A program made the translations under genes and the position numbers. Below, piece by piece: positions 37,761 through 46,671 of a stretch of 64,000 bases of DNA. The stretch is from Antarctobacter heliothermus (GTDB taxonomy: Bacteria; Pseudomonadota; Alphaproteobacteria; Rhodobacterales; Rhodobacteraceae), in assembly GCF_900188425.1 (NCBI RefSeq), contig NZ_FZON01000021.1, forward strand, positions 1-64,000. Reading direction: 5' to 3'. Position 1 is the first letter of the stretch. Every line of letters begins with the position of its first letter. Below the pieces are notes generated by a model that was not told the origin of the DNA, searched no databases, and saw nothing but the letters and a program-made list of their open reading frames with translations.

Positions 37761-38975
37761 ATGACAAAGATCAAGGTCGACAACCCGATCGTGGAAATGG
37801 ACGGGGATGAAATGACCCGCATCATGTGGGATTTCATCAAGCAAAAGCTGATCCTGCCCTATCTCGACATCGATCTGCTGTACTACGATCTGGGAATCGA
37901 AGAGCGCGACCGGACCGAGGACCAGATCACCATCGACGCCGCCGAAAAGACCAAGGAGGTCGGTGTCGCGGTCAAATGCGCCACCATCACCCCGGATGAA
38001 CAACGGGTTGAGGAATTCGGCCTGAAAAAGATGTGGCGCAGTCCCAACGGCACCATCCGCAACATTCTGGGCGGCGTGGTGTTCCGTCAGCCGATCCTGT
38101 GCCGCAACGTGCCGCGCCTTGTACCCGGCTGGACCGATCCGATTGTTGTTGGGCGTCACGCCTTTGGCGACCAGTACAAGGCCACGGATTTCACCTTTCC
38201 GGGCAAGGGCCAGCTGACGATGAAATTCGTCGGCGATGACGGCACCGAGATCGAGCGCGTGGTCTATGACGCGCCCTCTGCGGGCGTCTATATGGGCATG
38301 TACAACCTCGACGACTCAATTCGCGATTTTGCGCGCGCCTCGCTGAACTACGGTCTCAACATTGGCTGGCCGGTGTATCTGTCGACCAAGAACACCATTC
38401 TCAAGGCCTATGACGGGCGCTTCAAAGATCTGTTCCAAGAGATCTACGAGGCGGAGTTTGCCGAGAAGTTCAAGGATGCGGGCATCTGGTACGAACACCG
38501 CCTGATTGACGATATGGTGGCCTGTGCGCTGAAATGGAACGGAAAATTCGTCTGGGCCTGCAAGAATTACGATGGCGATGTGCAATCCGACACCGTGGCG
38601 CAGGGCTTTGGCAGCCTTGGCATGATGACCAGTCAGTTGATGACCCCCGACGGCAAGATCGTCGAGGCAGAAGCCGCCCATGGCACCGTCACCCGGCACT
38701 ATCGCCAGCATCAGGACGGGCAGTCGACCTCGACCAATTCCATCGCCTCGATCTATGCCTGGACCGGCGGGCTCAAGCACCGCGCCAAGCTGGATCAGAA
38801 CGTGGCCCTGCGCGAATTTGCAGAGACGCTGGAACGGGTGATCGTCGAGACGGTGGAATCGGGTCAGATGACCAAGGATCTGGCGCTGCTGGTCGGGCCG
38901 GATCAGGGTTGGCTGACGACCATGGGTTTTCTGGAAAAGATCGATGAGAACCTGAACAAGGCGCTGGCGGGCTGA
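37761..38975 (+). CDS. icd: NADP-dependent isocitrate dehydrogenase
   Basis: A 404-aa homodimeric-type isocitrate dehydrogenase, converting isocitrate to 2-oxoglutarate in the TCA cycle. The start [30 protein letters not shown], and the C-terminal [14 protein letters not shown] and [13 protein letters not shown] are diagnostic. The ATG at 37761 gives the family length; an upstream in-frame ATG at 37722 would add 13 residues. Confidence 0.95.
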   Translation: MTKIKVDNPIVEMDGDEMTRIMWDFIKQKLILPYLDIDLLYYDLGIEERDRTEDQITIDAAEKTKEVGVAVKCATITPDEQRVEEFGLKKMWRSPNGTIRNILGGVVFRQPILCRNVPRLVPGWTDPIVVGRHAFGDQYKATDFTFPGKGQLTMKFVGDDGTEIERVVYDAPSAGVYMGMYNLDDSIRDFARASLNYGLNIGWPVYLSTKNTILKAYDGRFKDLFQEIYEAEFAEKFKDAGIWYEHRLIDDMVACALKWNGKFVWACKNYDGDVQSDTVAQGFGSLGMMTSQLMTPDGKIVEAEAAHGTVTRHYRQHQDGQSTSTNSIASIYAWTGGLKHRAKLDQNVALREFAETLERVIVETVESGQMTKDLALLVGPDQGWLTTMGFLEKIDENLNKALAG

Positions 38976-38998
38976 CGACGCTTTGTCCGGCATTGCCG

Positions 38999-39023
38999 AG
39001 GGCGCAGATCCGCTTTGCGCCCT
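38999..39023 (+). terminator. possible weak terminator after icd
   Basis: AGGGCGCA (38999-39006) and TGCGCCCT (39016-39023) form an 8-bp stem with a 9-base loop about 25 bp past icd. The T-run is poor. Confidence 0.4.
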
Positions 39024-39065
39024 TGGCCCTTGCCAAACTGATGTAATTGAGCGCATCGGGATGCC

Positions 39066-39686
39066 ATGACCCTGCTCACCCTGCCCCCCGCCGATCGTCA
39101 CAGCCTGTGGGAAGATGCCCTTGGGCTGCTGGTCGGCACCAGTCTGATGGCGCTGGCGGTGATGTTTCTCAAGGCAAGCGGACTGATCACCGGCCAGATT
39201 GCCGGGCTGTCCCTGATCGCCAGTTATGTCAGCGGATGGTCCTTTGGGGCGGTGTTCTTTGTGCTGAACCTGCCGTTCTACCTGTTGGCGATCCGGCAGA
39301 TGGGGTGGCGGTTCACGCTCAAGACCTTTGCCGCCGTGGGCCTGCTGTCGACCTGGACAGAGGTGCTGCCTGACCTGTTGCGGCTGGATCCACAGCACCC
39401 GGCGGTCAGCGCGGTGCTTTTCGGTGTTCTGGCCGGGATGGGACTGATCGTGCTGTTTCGACATGGGGCGACGCTGGGCGGCGTGGGAATTGTTGCGCTC
39501 TGGTTGCAGGACACGCGGAGGATTCCCGCGGGTGCTGTGCAGTTGGGATTCGATCTGGCGGTTTTTGCGCTGGCGCTGGCGATCTTTGACTGGCAGGTGG
39601 TTGCGGTCTCACTGCTGGGCGCGGTGATCCTGAACTTGATGGTGATCATCAACCACAGACGGGATCGATATGTCGCGCGGTCGTGA
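39066..39686 (+). CDS. YitT-family membrane protein
   Basis: A 206-aa membrane protein with about five or six helices. The repeated alternation of LLVGTSLMALAVMFLKASGLITGQIAGLSL (core GTSLMALAVMFLKASGLITG) and GATLGGVGIVALWLQDTRRI matches the YitT family of uncharacterised membrane proteins. It is likely a single gene. Function unknown. Confidence 0.8.
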   Translation: MTLLTLPPADRHSLWEDALGLLVGTSLMALAVMFLKASGLITGQIAGLSLIASYVSGWSFGAVFFVLNLPFYLLAIRQMGWRFTLKTFAAVGLLSTWTEVLPDLLRLDPQHPAVSAVLFGVLAGMGLIVLFRHGATLGGVGIVALWLQDTRRIPAGAVQLGFDLAVFALALAIFDWQVVAVSLLGAVILNLMVIINHRRDRYVARS

Positions 39687-39914
39687 TTTTCAGGCCATGT
39701 CGAAGTCGGTTAAAATCTTTTTTATCTGGGGCTTACGCGGCACGTCTTATCTGGATCAGGGGTCTGGGTCGCGGCCTTAACCGTAGGGCAATTGTCCCGG
39801 ATCGGGTCAAGAATGGGCAGGCGCTGAGGGCATTGGAGTGACCCGACGCCTGACAGCACGTCCGAAAAGGGTTGCACCGCTACCGCACACGGACCGAACC
39901 GCCCTGCTCACGCT

Positions 39915-39942
39915 TTGATCACGGGCCGCAACGGGCTATGAG
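39915..39942 (+). promoter_or_regulatory. candidate promoter of the ClpP-fold/peptidoglycan-binding gene
   Basis: TTGATC (39915-39920) and TATGAG (39937-39942) are separated by 16 bases, placing a transcription start about 30 bp ahead of the ATG at 39981. The rest of 39687-39914 shows no gene. Confidence 0.35.
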
Positions 39943-39980
39943 TCCTTGTGTCGATCTGCTGACAGGTATGGAGAGTAAAG

Positions 39981-41510
39981 ATGCCAGTTGCCCCAATCCG
40001 CCGATCCATCCTGCACGCGCTGTTGTGCGGCGCGGCCCTTGCGCCGGTCCCGGCACTGGCCGGTGACATCGTGACGACCACCGGCAAGCACTTTGACTGT
40101 GCCGCCACCCTGACGGGTGAGATCGCCGACGGTGACCTGGACAAGATCCGCGCGCTGGACAGCCGCAGTTTTGCCAGTGGCACGCGGCCGCTGTGTCTGG
40201 ACAGCGCGGGCGGCTCTTTTGCCGAGGCCATCCGGATTGCCGACTATCTTTATGATCGCGGCATCCCCACGGCTGTCGATGACGGCGCGGCCTGCCTGAG
40301 TTCCTGCGCCTTTGCCTTTCTGGGCGGCAGCACACCCGGCACGGGGCGGCAGCACGAACCGAACAAGAGCCTGCACCTGAACGCGGAATTGGGATTCGGA
40401 TCGCTGGCACGGGTCTTGGACGCCAGCCAGTTCGCCGACGGCGAGACACAGACTGCGATGGTTGCGGCGCTGCAATCTGCCAGCGCGATCACCGCCCGCA
40501 TGGACAAGTTCCAGATGTCGGCGGGCTTTGCCGCGCAGGTCATGGCGCTGGAAGACAGCGACATTCTCTATGTCGATCGAGTGGATGAGGCGCGCGCCCT
40601 GGGTCTTCGGCTGGAGGGGTTCGAGGCCCCCAGCAGCCTGGGCGACCAGATGGTGACGCGCGCCTGTATCCGTGAAAACGCCGATTTCGATCCCGAGACC
40701 TCGCGCCCGGATCAGTCGGTTTATGATCACCGCGTCCTTCGCGAAAGCGGCGCGTCGGCACACCGCAAGGCCACCTATCTGGTCGAGGCGATCATCGACG
40801 GTGTGCCGTCCTGGATTGGCTGTCAGGTGGAATTGACCTCTGCCGCGGCAACCACGGACGATCCGGCTGCGTCGATCCGACTGCGGATGAGCAAGGATTG
40901 GACCACCGGCGGCAACCCGCGCCTGCGTGAGGTTCACGTCCGGCTGGTGGCAGAGGACTGGCGCACATTCCCGTTCCGCGATTTCTGGAAGCTGATCCCC
41001 GAGGATCAGACACTGCAGGAGGCGCGCAAGATGGCCTCGGCGGATGCCAGCGCGTCGATCATCGTGGATGCGGTCGGCGATCTGCCCCGCACCACCCCCG
41101 GCACCGAGGCGCTGATGGACCTGCGGTTTGATGACCGGCAGGAAATCCAGAACCGGCTGACGCTCTTGGGCTATGACACACGCGGAGCCGACGGGATCTT
41201 TGGCCCCGGCACGCGGCAGGCGCTGGAGGCATGGCAGGATAGCAACGGCTTTGATGCAACCGGGTTTCTGGATGCCGCGCAACGCGATGTTCTGGTCCGC
41301 CAGAGTGAGGTGCAATACTCTGACTTTCTAGAGGAAAAGCGCTTGGAGGAGGCCGAACAGCAGCGCGTCCAGAACGCACCTGCGCCGGTGTTCAATCGTC
41401 CGATCAACCAAGCCCCTGACCCGGCACCCGAACCGCAGGGACAGAGGGTGCGCGTCTGTCAGCGCACGATCTTTGGCGAACTGGTGAACTGCCGGATCGA
41501 ATTCCGCTGA
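39981..41510 (+). CDS. exported ClpP-fold (COG3904-like) protein with peptidoglycan-binding domain
   Basis: A 509-aa exported protein with a signal peptide ending near APVPALAGD. Residues about 30-210 resemble the periplasmic ClpP/crotonase-fold family: LCLDSAGGSFAEAI and GAACLSSCAFAFLGG, where Ser108 in the C-x-S-C motif is at the catalytic-serine position. A middle region of unknown fold (about 215-370) leads to a peptidoglycan-binding domain (about 380-435; RLTLLGYDTRGADGIFGPGTRQALEAWQ in two parts: RLTLLGYDTRGADGIFGPG and TRQALEAWQ). The C-terminus is proline-rich. It may anchor a hydrolase-like domain at the cell wall. Exact function unknown. Confidence 0.72.
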   Translation: MPVAPIRRSILHALLCGAALAPVPALAGDIVTTTGKHFDCAATLTGEIADGDLDKIRALDSRSFASGTRPLCLDSAGGSFAEAIRIADYLYDRGIPTAVDDGAACLSSCAFAFLGGSTPGTGRQHEPNKSLHLNAELGFGSLARVLDASQFADGETQTAMVAALQSASAITARMDKFQMSAGFAAQVMALEDSDILYVDRVDEARALGLRLEGFEAPSSLGDQMVTRACIRENADFDPETSRPDQSVYDHRVLRESGASAHRKATYLVEAIIDGVPSWIGCQVELTSAAATTDDPAASIRLRMSKDWTTGGNPRLREVHVRLVAEDWRTFPFRDFWKLIPEDQTLQEARKMASADASASIIVDAVGDLPRTTPGTEALMDLRFDDRQEIQNRLTLLGYDTRGADGIFGPGTRQALEAWQDSNGFDATGFLDAAQRDVLVRQSEVQYSDFLEEKRLEEAEQQRVQNAPAPVFNRPINQAPDPAPEPQGQRVRVCQRTIFGELVNCRIEFR

Positions 41511-41632
41511 GCAGCCCCCAGACAAGAAGACGCAGAACAACAAGGCCCCGGGCGGGCATATTGGGGACCATAGTACCCGCCCAAGGCAGGTGCCCCGCCG
41601 CCCTTGGGAGGCGAGGCACATAATCAGGGTGA

Positions 41633-41878
41633 TCAGCCGTCTGTGGCCGGGATCAGGCCGCCGTCCATGGCTGCCTGCAACTCATCGCCATCAAGGAACC
41701 CGTCCGCATTGGCGTCCGCCTGGTCAAAGTCGTCCTGCGACAGTTCCGGATAGGCGGTCTGTGCCTCCATCAGAGTGACAAGGCCGTCGCCGTCCGTATC
41801 CGGTCCGGCCATGTCCTGCGCAAAGGCCGGCAGGGACAGCAGGGCAACGGTTGCCGTGGTGAAGAGTGTCGCTTTCAT
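41633..41878 (-). CDS. small exported EF-hand calcium-binding protein
   Basis: An 81-aa exported protein: signal peptide MKATLFTTATVALLSLPAFA, then two EF-hand loops, DTDGDGLVTLME and DANADGFLDGDE, with the expected Asp/Glu ligands at positions 1, 3, 5 and 12. Probably binds calcium in the periplasm. Start at 41878, with TTTCCTCC complement (AGGAAAG) upstream. Confidence 0.85.
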   Translation of the reverse strand: MKATLFTTATVALLSLPAFAQDMAGPDTDGDGLVTLMEAQTAYPELSQDDFDQADANADGFLDGDELQAAMDGGLIPATDG

Positions 41879-42426
41879 GATCTTTCCTCCATGAGTGGTG
41901 GGTTGAAAGTACCCAAGACATGGCGGCGATTTTTGTCCCTCGCACCCCCCAGTCAGCGCGGATGCCATTTCGCGCGAAGGGTTGCCGGATTTGCCCCCTG
42001 CCATCAGCGGAGGAAGGCCTGAGAAATTCGCCGCGCGGGAAGCCGCGCCTGCCGCATCCACGCTTTGGCGCGCCACCGCCGAACCACTGAGCGAATGACG
42101 ATCACAGGAACTTCTCCGCGAGTCGGGACACGCAAAAACCCCGCCGACTTGACAGAAACCGAGTCGGCCAGACGCATGAAAAAAGAGCGCCCCGGGGAGG
42201 GACGCTCTGAGGTTCGCTGACAAGGCTCTTTCTGTTCACCGCCCGAGGTTTTTGTTCTGCCTGCGGCCTTGCCCGCGTCTGGGGTCGGCGCACCGACCCC
42301 TGGACCGGATGGCGGGACGGGACTCCCATATGCCACCCTAACCACGCGGACCCCTGGCAACGGGCCCCGCATCACCCCCCAAGGGGTGTCTCAGGGGACA
42401 GGACGCGTGCGCCCTGCCCCGCAATC
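41879..42426. other. gene-free stretch downstream of nrdJ with several hairpins
   Basis: No open frame here looks like a protein family. It carries the nrdJ terminator (42178-42208), a further hairpin GCCGACT/AGTCGGC near 42143-42168 followed on the minus strand by GGGGTTTTTGCG, and GGGGTCGG/CCGACCCC at 42281-42300. It may encode a small RNA or simply hold 3'-UTR structures. Confidence 0.4.
42178..42208 (-). terminator. rho-independent terminator on the nrdJ strand
   Basis: AGAGCGCCCC (42184-42193) and GGGACGCTCT (42199-42208) pair over 10 positions with one mismatch; on the minus strand TTTTTT follows. It lies about 220 bp past the nrdJ stop, leaving a long 3' region. Confidence 0.75.
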
Positions 42427-45400
42427 TCAGCTACAGCCCGAGGTGCCGCCGCAGGTGTTGCACTTCATGCAGGTGCCGTTGCGCACCAGCGTGTAGTTGC
42501 CGCACTCGTTGCAGGCCTCACCCTCGTAGCCCTGCATCTTGGCGCGGGTCACGGCGGTGCTGATCGCAATGGTCGAGGTTGATGAAACACTGGTCTTGGG
42601 GCCAGCGGCGGTGGCGGGCACCAGAGTGCGCAGCACCTGCTCGGCGTCGGTTCCGGCCTCCAGCGCGACAGTCGCCTGACCGCCTTGCAGCACCACCAGT
42701 TCTTGTGGCATCCGCTTGCGCAGGTAGCCGGTCGAGCTGATCTGCTTCAGCACTTCCAGTGACCGGGTCGCGGCGCTTTCCGACAGCTCCTTGAGGTTGG
42801 AAACCCCCTCTTCTTCACCGCGGCCGATGTCGTCAAAGGACGCGCCTTCGGGTTTGACATGCGCCAGATCGGTGCGGTCCAGGTAGCTGACCGCCAGTTC
42901 GCGGAAAATATAGTCAAGGATCGAGGTCGCATTCTTGATGCTGTCGTTGCCCTGCACCATGCCCGCCGGTTCGAACTTGGTGAAGGTAAAGGCATCGACA
43001 AACTCTTCCAGCGGCACGCCGTATTGCAGACCAACCGACACGGCGATGGCAAAGTTGTTCATCATCGCACGGAAGCCAGCGCCTTCCTTGTGCATGTCGA
43101 TAAAGATCTCGCCCAGATTGCCGTCCTGGTATTCACCCGTGCGCAGATAGACCTTGTGCCCACCAACGATGGCCTTTTGGGTATAGCCCTTGCGGCGTTC
43201 CGGCATCTTGGAGCGCTGAGATTTCACGATCTCTTTGATGACGACCTTTTCAACGATCTTTTCGGCAAGAACCTGGGCCTTTTCGGTATGGTTGCCGCTT
43301 TCCAGGATCTCTGCCGCCTCATCGTCGTCTTCGACCAGGGCTGCGGCCAGCGGTTGCGACAGTTTCGATCCGTCACGATACAGCGCGTTTGCCTTTACCC
43401 CCAGCGACCACGACAGTTCATAGGCCTTCTGGCAATCCTCGATCGTGGCATCGTTGGCCATGTTGATCGTCTTGGAGATCGCGCCAGAGATGAACGACTG
43501 GGCCGCCGCCATCATGTGGATGTGGCTTTCGACGCTGAGATAGCGCTTGCCTTTCTTGCCGCAGGGGTTGGCGCAATCAAAGACCTTGAGGTCTTCGTCT
43601 TTCAGGAACGGCGCTCCTTCGAGGGTCATGGTGCCGCAGACGTGGTCATTGGCGGCCTCGATGTCGCCCTTGGAGAACCCAAGATGGCGCAGCAGGTCAA
43701 AGCTGGGATCGGTCAGCTTGTCCGTCGGTATGCCCAGAACGTCGCGGCAGAAGTCCTCGCCCAGCGTCCACTGGTTGAACACGAAGCGGATGTCAAAGGC
43801 CGACGGCAGCGCGGTTTCGATCTTTTCGATCTGCGCAGGGCCAAAGCCATGACCGATCAGCGCGGTGTGGTTGATGCCGGGCGCATTGCCCAGTGTCTGG
43901 TGACCGACGGCATAAGAGATAATCTCTTCGATCTGGCTGGAGCTGTAGCCAAGATGCTCCAGCGCGCCGGGCACCGACTGGTTGATGATCTTGAAGTAGC
44001 CGCCACCAGCCAGCTTCTTGAACTTGACCAGCGCAAAGTCGGGCTCGATCCCGGTGGTGTCGCAGTCCATGACCAGACCGATGGTGCCGGTGGGGGCAAT
44101 GACGGACACCTGTGCGTTGCGGTAGCCATTCTTTTCACCCAGGCTCAGCGCCTCGTCCCATGCGGACATCGACAGTTGCACCAGCGTTTCGTCCGGGCAG
44201 TTCACCAGATCCAGCGGCACCGGCTTGACGGCCAGGTCATCGTACCCTTCGGTCGCGCCATAGGCGGCGTTGCGGTGGTTGCGGATGACCCGCAGCATGT
44301 GATCCCGGTTCTTGACGTAGCCCGGGAACGCGCCCAGCTCACCGGCGATCTCGGCGCTGGTTGCGTAGGATGTGCCGGTCATGATCGCGCTCAGCGCACC
44401 GCAGAGCGCGCGGCCTTCGTCGCTGTCGTAGCCAAAGCCCATGTTCATCAGCAGCCCACCGATGTTGGCATAGCCAAGGCCCAGCGTGCGGAAGTCATAG
44501 CTGCGCTGCGCGATTTCCTTGGACGGGAACTGTGCCATGGTGACGGAGATTTCCAGCGTCAGCGTCCAGAGCCGCGTGGCGTGGATATAGCCCTCGGCGT
44601 CGAACTTGCCGTCGTGCAGGAAGGTCAGCAGGTTCATCGACGCCAGGTTGCAGGCGGTGTCGTCCAGGAACATGTATTCCGAGCAGGGGTTCGATCCACG
44701 GATCTCACCGTCCGCCGGGCAGGTGTGCCAGGCATTGACCGTATCGTGGAACTGGATGCCGGGATCGGCACAGGCCCAGGCCGCGTGGCCCACCTGTTCC
44801 CACAGATCGCGCGCCTTGATGGTCTTGGCGACAGCGCCGTCAGTGCGACGGATCAGCTCCCACGGTTTGTCCTCGCGGACCGCCTTGAGAAAGGCATCGG
44901 TGACGCGGATCGAGTTGTTCGAGTTCTGGCCCGACACGCTGGCGTAGGCCTCGGAGTCCCAGTCGGTGTCATAGGTCGGGAATTCGATGCTGGCATAGCC
45001 TTGCTTGGCGTAGTCCAGCACGCGCTTGATGTAGGTTTCCGGGATCATCGCCTGCTTGGCGGCGCGGATCGCCTTTTTCAGCCCGTCGTTTTCCTTGGGG
45101 TCATAGGCACCTTCTTCGGTGCCGTCCCAAGTGCGGATCGCCTCGAAGATGCCGTTCAGCATTTTCTCGTGCATCTTGGACCCGGCCACGATGCTGGCGA
45201 CCTTTTGCTCTTCCTTGACCTTCCAGTTGATGAATTCTTCGATGTCCGGGTGGTCGGCATCGCAGATCACCATCTTGGCGGCGCGGCGCGTGGTGCCGCC
45301 GGACTTGATCGCCCCTGCGGCGCGGTCACCGATCTTGAGAAAGCCCATCAGGCCGGACGACTTGCCGCCACCTGACAGCGGTTCATTGGCGGCGCGCAGC

Positions 45401-46089
45401 GAGGAAAAGTTGGTGCCGGTGCCGGAGCCGTATTTGAACAGACGTGCCTCACGCACCCACAGGTCCATGATGCCGCCATCGCCAACCAGATCATCCCGGA
45501 CCGACTGGATAAAGCAGGCGTGCGGCTGCGGGTGCTCATAGGCGGATTTGGATTTCGTCAGCTTGCCGGTTTTGAAATCGACGTAATAGTGGCCCTGACC
45601 GGGGCCGTCGATGCCATAGGCCCAGTGCAGGCCGGTGTTGAACCACTGCGGGCTGTTCGGTGCAGCGGATTGCGTCGCCAGCATGACGCGCATTTCGTCG
45701 AAATAGGCCTGGGCGTCTTCCTCGGTGGTGAAATAGCCGCCTTTCCAGCCCCAATAGGTCCATGCACCGGCCAGACGGTCAAACACCTGACGCGCGCTCG
45801 TCTCACCCGTGCGGGGCGTTTCCTTGGTTTCAGGAACCGAGCGCCACAGGAACTCTGGCACGCCGTCTTCGGGGACGCGTTTGAGCGCGACCGGGACACC
45901 CGCCTTGCGGAAATATTTCTGGGCGATCACATCGCTGGCCACCTGGCTCCAGCCTGCGGGCACCTCAAGCGCATCAAGGGCAAAGACCGTGGTCCCGTCC
46001 GGATTACGGATTTCCGACTTGGTGGTGACAAAGTCGATCTCCGCGTATGCGTCCTGACCTGCCTTGGTGAACCTTCTTTCGATCTTCAT
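42427..46089 (-). CDS. nrdJ: adenosylcobalamin-dependent (class II) ribonucleotide reductase
   Basis: A 1220-aa class II ribonucleotide reductase, reducing ribonucleotides to deoxyribonucleotides with adenosylcobalamin and without oxygen. The catalytic barrel includes [29 protein letters not shown] (core [18 protein letters not shown]), and [20 protein letters not shown] (core [16 protein letters not shown]). The C-terminus carries a cysteine-rich zinc-ribbon tail ([20 protein letters not shown] in part, then TCGG and a final GCS) that shuttles reducing power. Length is typical of the alphaproteobacterial form. NrdR-like palindromes lie upstream. Confidence 0.96.
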   Translation of the reverse strand: MKIERRFTKAGQDAYAEIDFVTTKSEIRNPDGTTVFALDALEVPAGWSQVASDVIAQKYFRKAGVPVALKRVPEDGVPEFLWRSVPETKETPRTGETSARQVFDRLAGAWTYWGWKGGYFTTEEDAQAYFDEMRVMLATQSAAPNSPQWFNTGLHWAYGIDGPGQGHYYVDFKTGKLTKSKSAYEHPQPHACFIQSVRDDLVGDGGIMDLWVREARLFKYGSGTGTNFSSLRAANEPLSGGGKSSGLMGFLKIGDRAAGAIKSGGTTRRAAKMVICDADHPDIEEFINWKVKEEQKVASIVAGSKMHEKMLNGIFEAIRTWDGTEEGAYDPKENDGLKKAIRAAKQAMIPETYIKRVLDYAKQGYASIEFPTYDTDWDSEAYASVSGQNSNNSIRVTDAFLKAVREDKPWELIRRTDGAVAKTIKARDLWEQVGHAAWACADPGIQFHDTVNAWHTCPADGEIRGSNPCSEYMFLDDTACNLASMNLLTFLHDGKFDAEGYIHATRLWTLTLEISVTMAQFPSKEIAQRSYDFRTLGLGYANIGGLLMNMGFGYDSDEGRALCGALSAIMTGTSYATSAEIAGELGAFPGYVKNRDHMLRVIRNHRNAAYGATEGYDDLAVKPVPLDLVNCPDETLVQLSMSAWDEALSLGEKNGYRNAQVSVIAPTGTIGLVMDCDTTGIEPDFALVKFKKLAGGGYFKIINQSVPGALEHLGYSSSQIEEIISYAVGHQTLGNAPGINHTALIGHGFGPAQIEKIETALPSAFDIRFVFNQWTLGEDFCRDVLGIPTDKLTDPSFDLLRHLGFSKGDIEAANDHVCGTMTLEGAPFLKDEDLKVFDCANPCGKKGKRYLSVESHIHMMAAAQSFISGAISKTINMANDATIEDCQKAYELSWSLGVKANALYRDGSKLSQPLAAALVEDDDEAAEILESGNHTEKAQVLAEKIVEKVVIKEIVKSQRSKMPERRKGYTQKAIVGGHKVYLRTGEYQDGNLGEIFIDMHKEGAGFRAMMNNFAIAVSVGLQYGVPLEEFVDAFTFTKFEPAGMVQGNDSIKNATSILDYIFRELAVSYLDRTDLAHVKPEGASFDDIGRGEEEGVSNLKELSESAATRSLEVLKQISSTGYLRKRMPQELVVLQGGQATVALEAGTDAEQVLRTLVPATAAGPKTSVSSTSTIAISTAVTRAKMQGYEGEACNECGNYTLVRNGTCMKCNTCGGTSGCS

Positions 46090-46230
46090 CGCTACTGCCC
46101 CAGAGTTGTCCCGTTTTTTCGTGCCGGTGGGTTGGCAAGGGAAAGACGCACCTCCACCGCGGTTGCCACGCGGATCAGGACCAACGTCCCTGTAGAGTGT
46201 CTGCTGTGCTAGTCTGTCCCTTGCCGGTGA

Positions 46231-46246
46231 CCACTATATCTAGTGG
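46231..46246 (-). promoter_or_regulatory. NrdR-box-like palindrome upstream of nrdJ (best site)
   Basis: CCACTATATCTAGTGG is a 16-bp near-perfect palindrome matching the NrdR box pattern ACACWATATATWGTGT in its core. It lies about 140 bp upstream of the nrdJ start. NrdR represses ribonucleotide reductase genes. Confidence 0.6.
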
Positions 46247-46314
46247 CTGTCCCGACCGGCCCGCACAAGATGCCGTTTGGAGGGTCGAGTCGTCAACGGG
46301 TTTTTCACGATATC

Positions 46315-46330
46315 TACATATATTTGGTGT
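46315..46330 (-). promoter_or_regulatory. second, weaker NrdR-box-like site upstream of nrdJ
   Basis: ACACCAAATATATGTA on the minus strand matches about 12 of 16 positions of the NrdR pattern. Its centre is 84 bp, about eight helical turns, from the better site. The rest of 46090-46671 (promoter region of nrdJ and 3' side of the RTX gene) shows no gene. Confidence 0.35.
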
Positions 46331-46615
46331 TGACCAGACGGCAGGCCACTAGGGGCAGTATGTGGCCCTGATTCAGGCCGGGAATGTTAACATTTTCCGC
46401 CTCGCGGCAAGTCCCGGAAATTTAAGGAGAGACGGTGTCTTACGCACATCTCCTTGTGGATAACTTCAGGTACGCGGCGTCAGGCGGTTAATAAGTGTTA
46501 ACCATTTGAGGTGTCAGGGATGTTGCAGTCGGATCACGTTCAACCCTGCAAATCGGGCCATCGCGCGGACGCCCCACCATATCTGGTGTGAACCGATTCT
46601 CCGCCCGCAGTTTGA

Positions 46616-46650
46616 AACACAACCGCCCGGACCATGGGGCCCGGGCGGTC
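46616..46650 (-). terminator. possible terminator of the RTX gene
   Basis: ACCGCCCGG (46622-46630) and CCGGGCGGT (46641-46649) form a 9-bp stem with a 10-base loop on the 3' side of the RTX gene; on the minus strand TTGTGTTTC follows, a weak T-run. Confidence 0.55.
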
Positions 46651-46671
46651 GGAAAGGCGTTTCGCGTCAGG

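Noticed and set aside
42859-45375. An 838-codon open frame on the plus strand inside nrdJ
   Set aside because: It is the mirror of a conserved 1220-aa reductase gene and has low-complexity, arginine/valine-rich content.
46090-46230. Cobalamin riboswitch upstream of the B12-dependent reductase gene
   Set aside because: The conserved B12-box and core segments were not found; only NrdR-like palindromes are visible.
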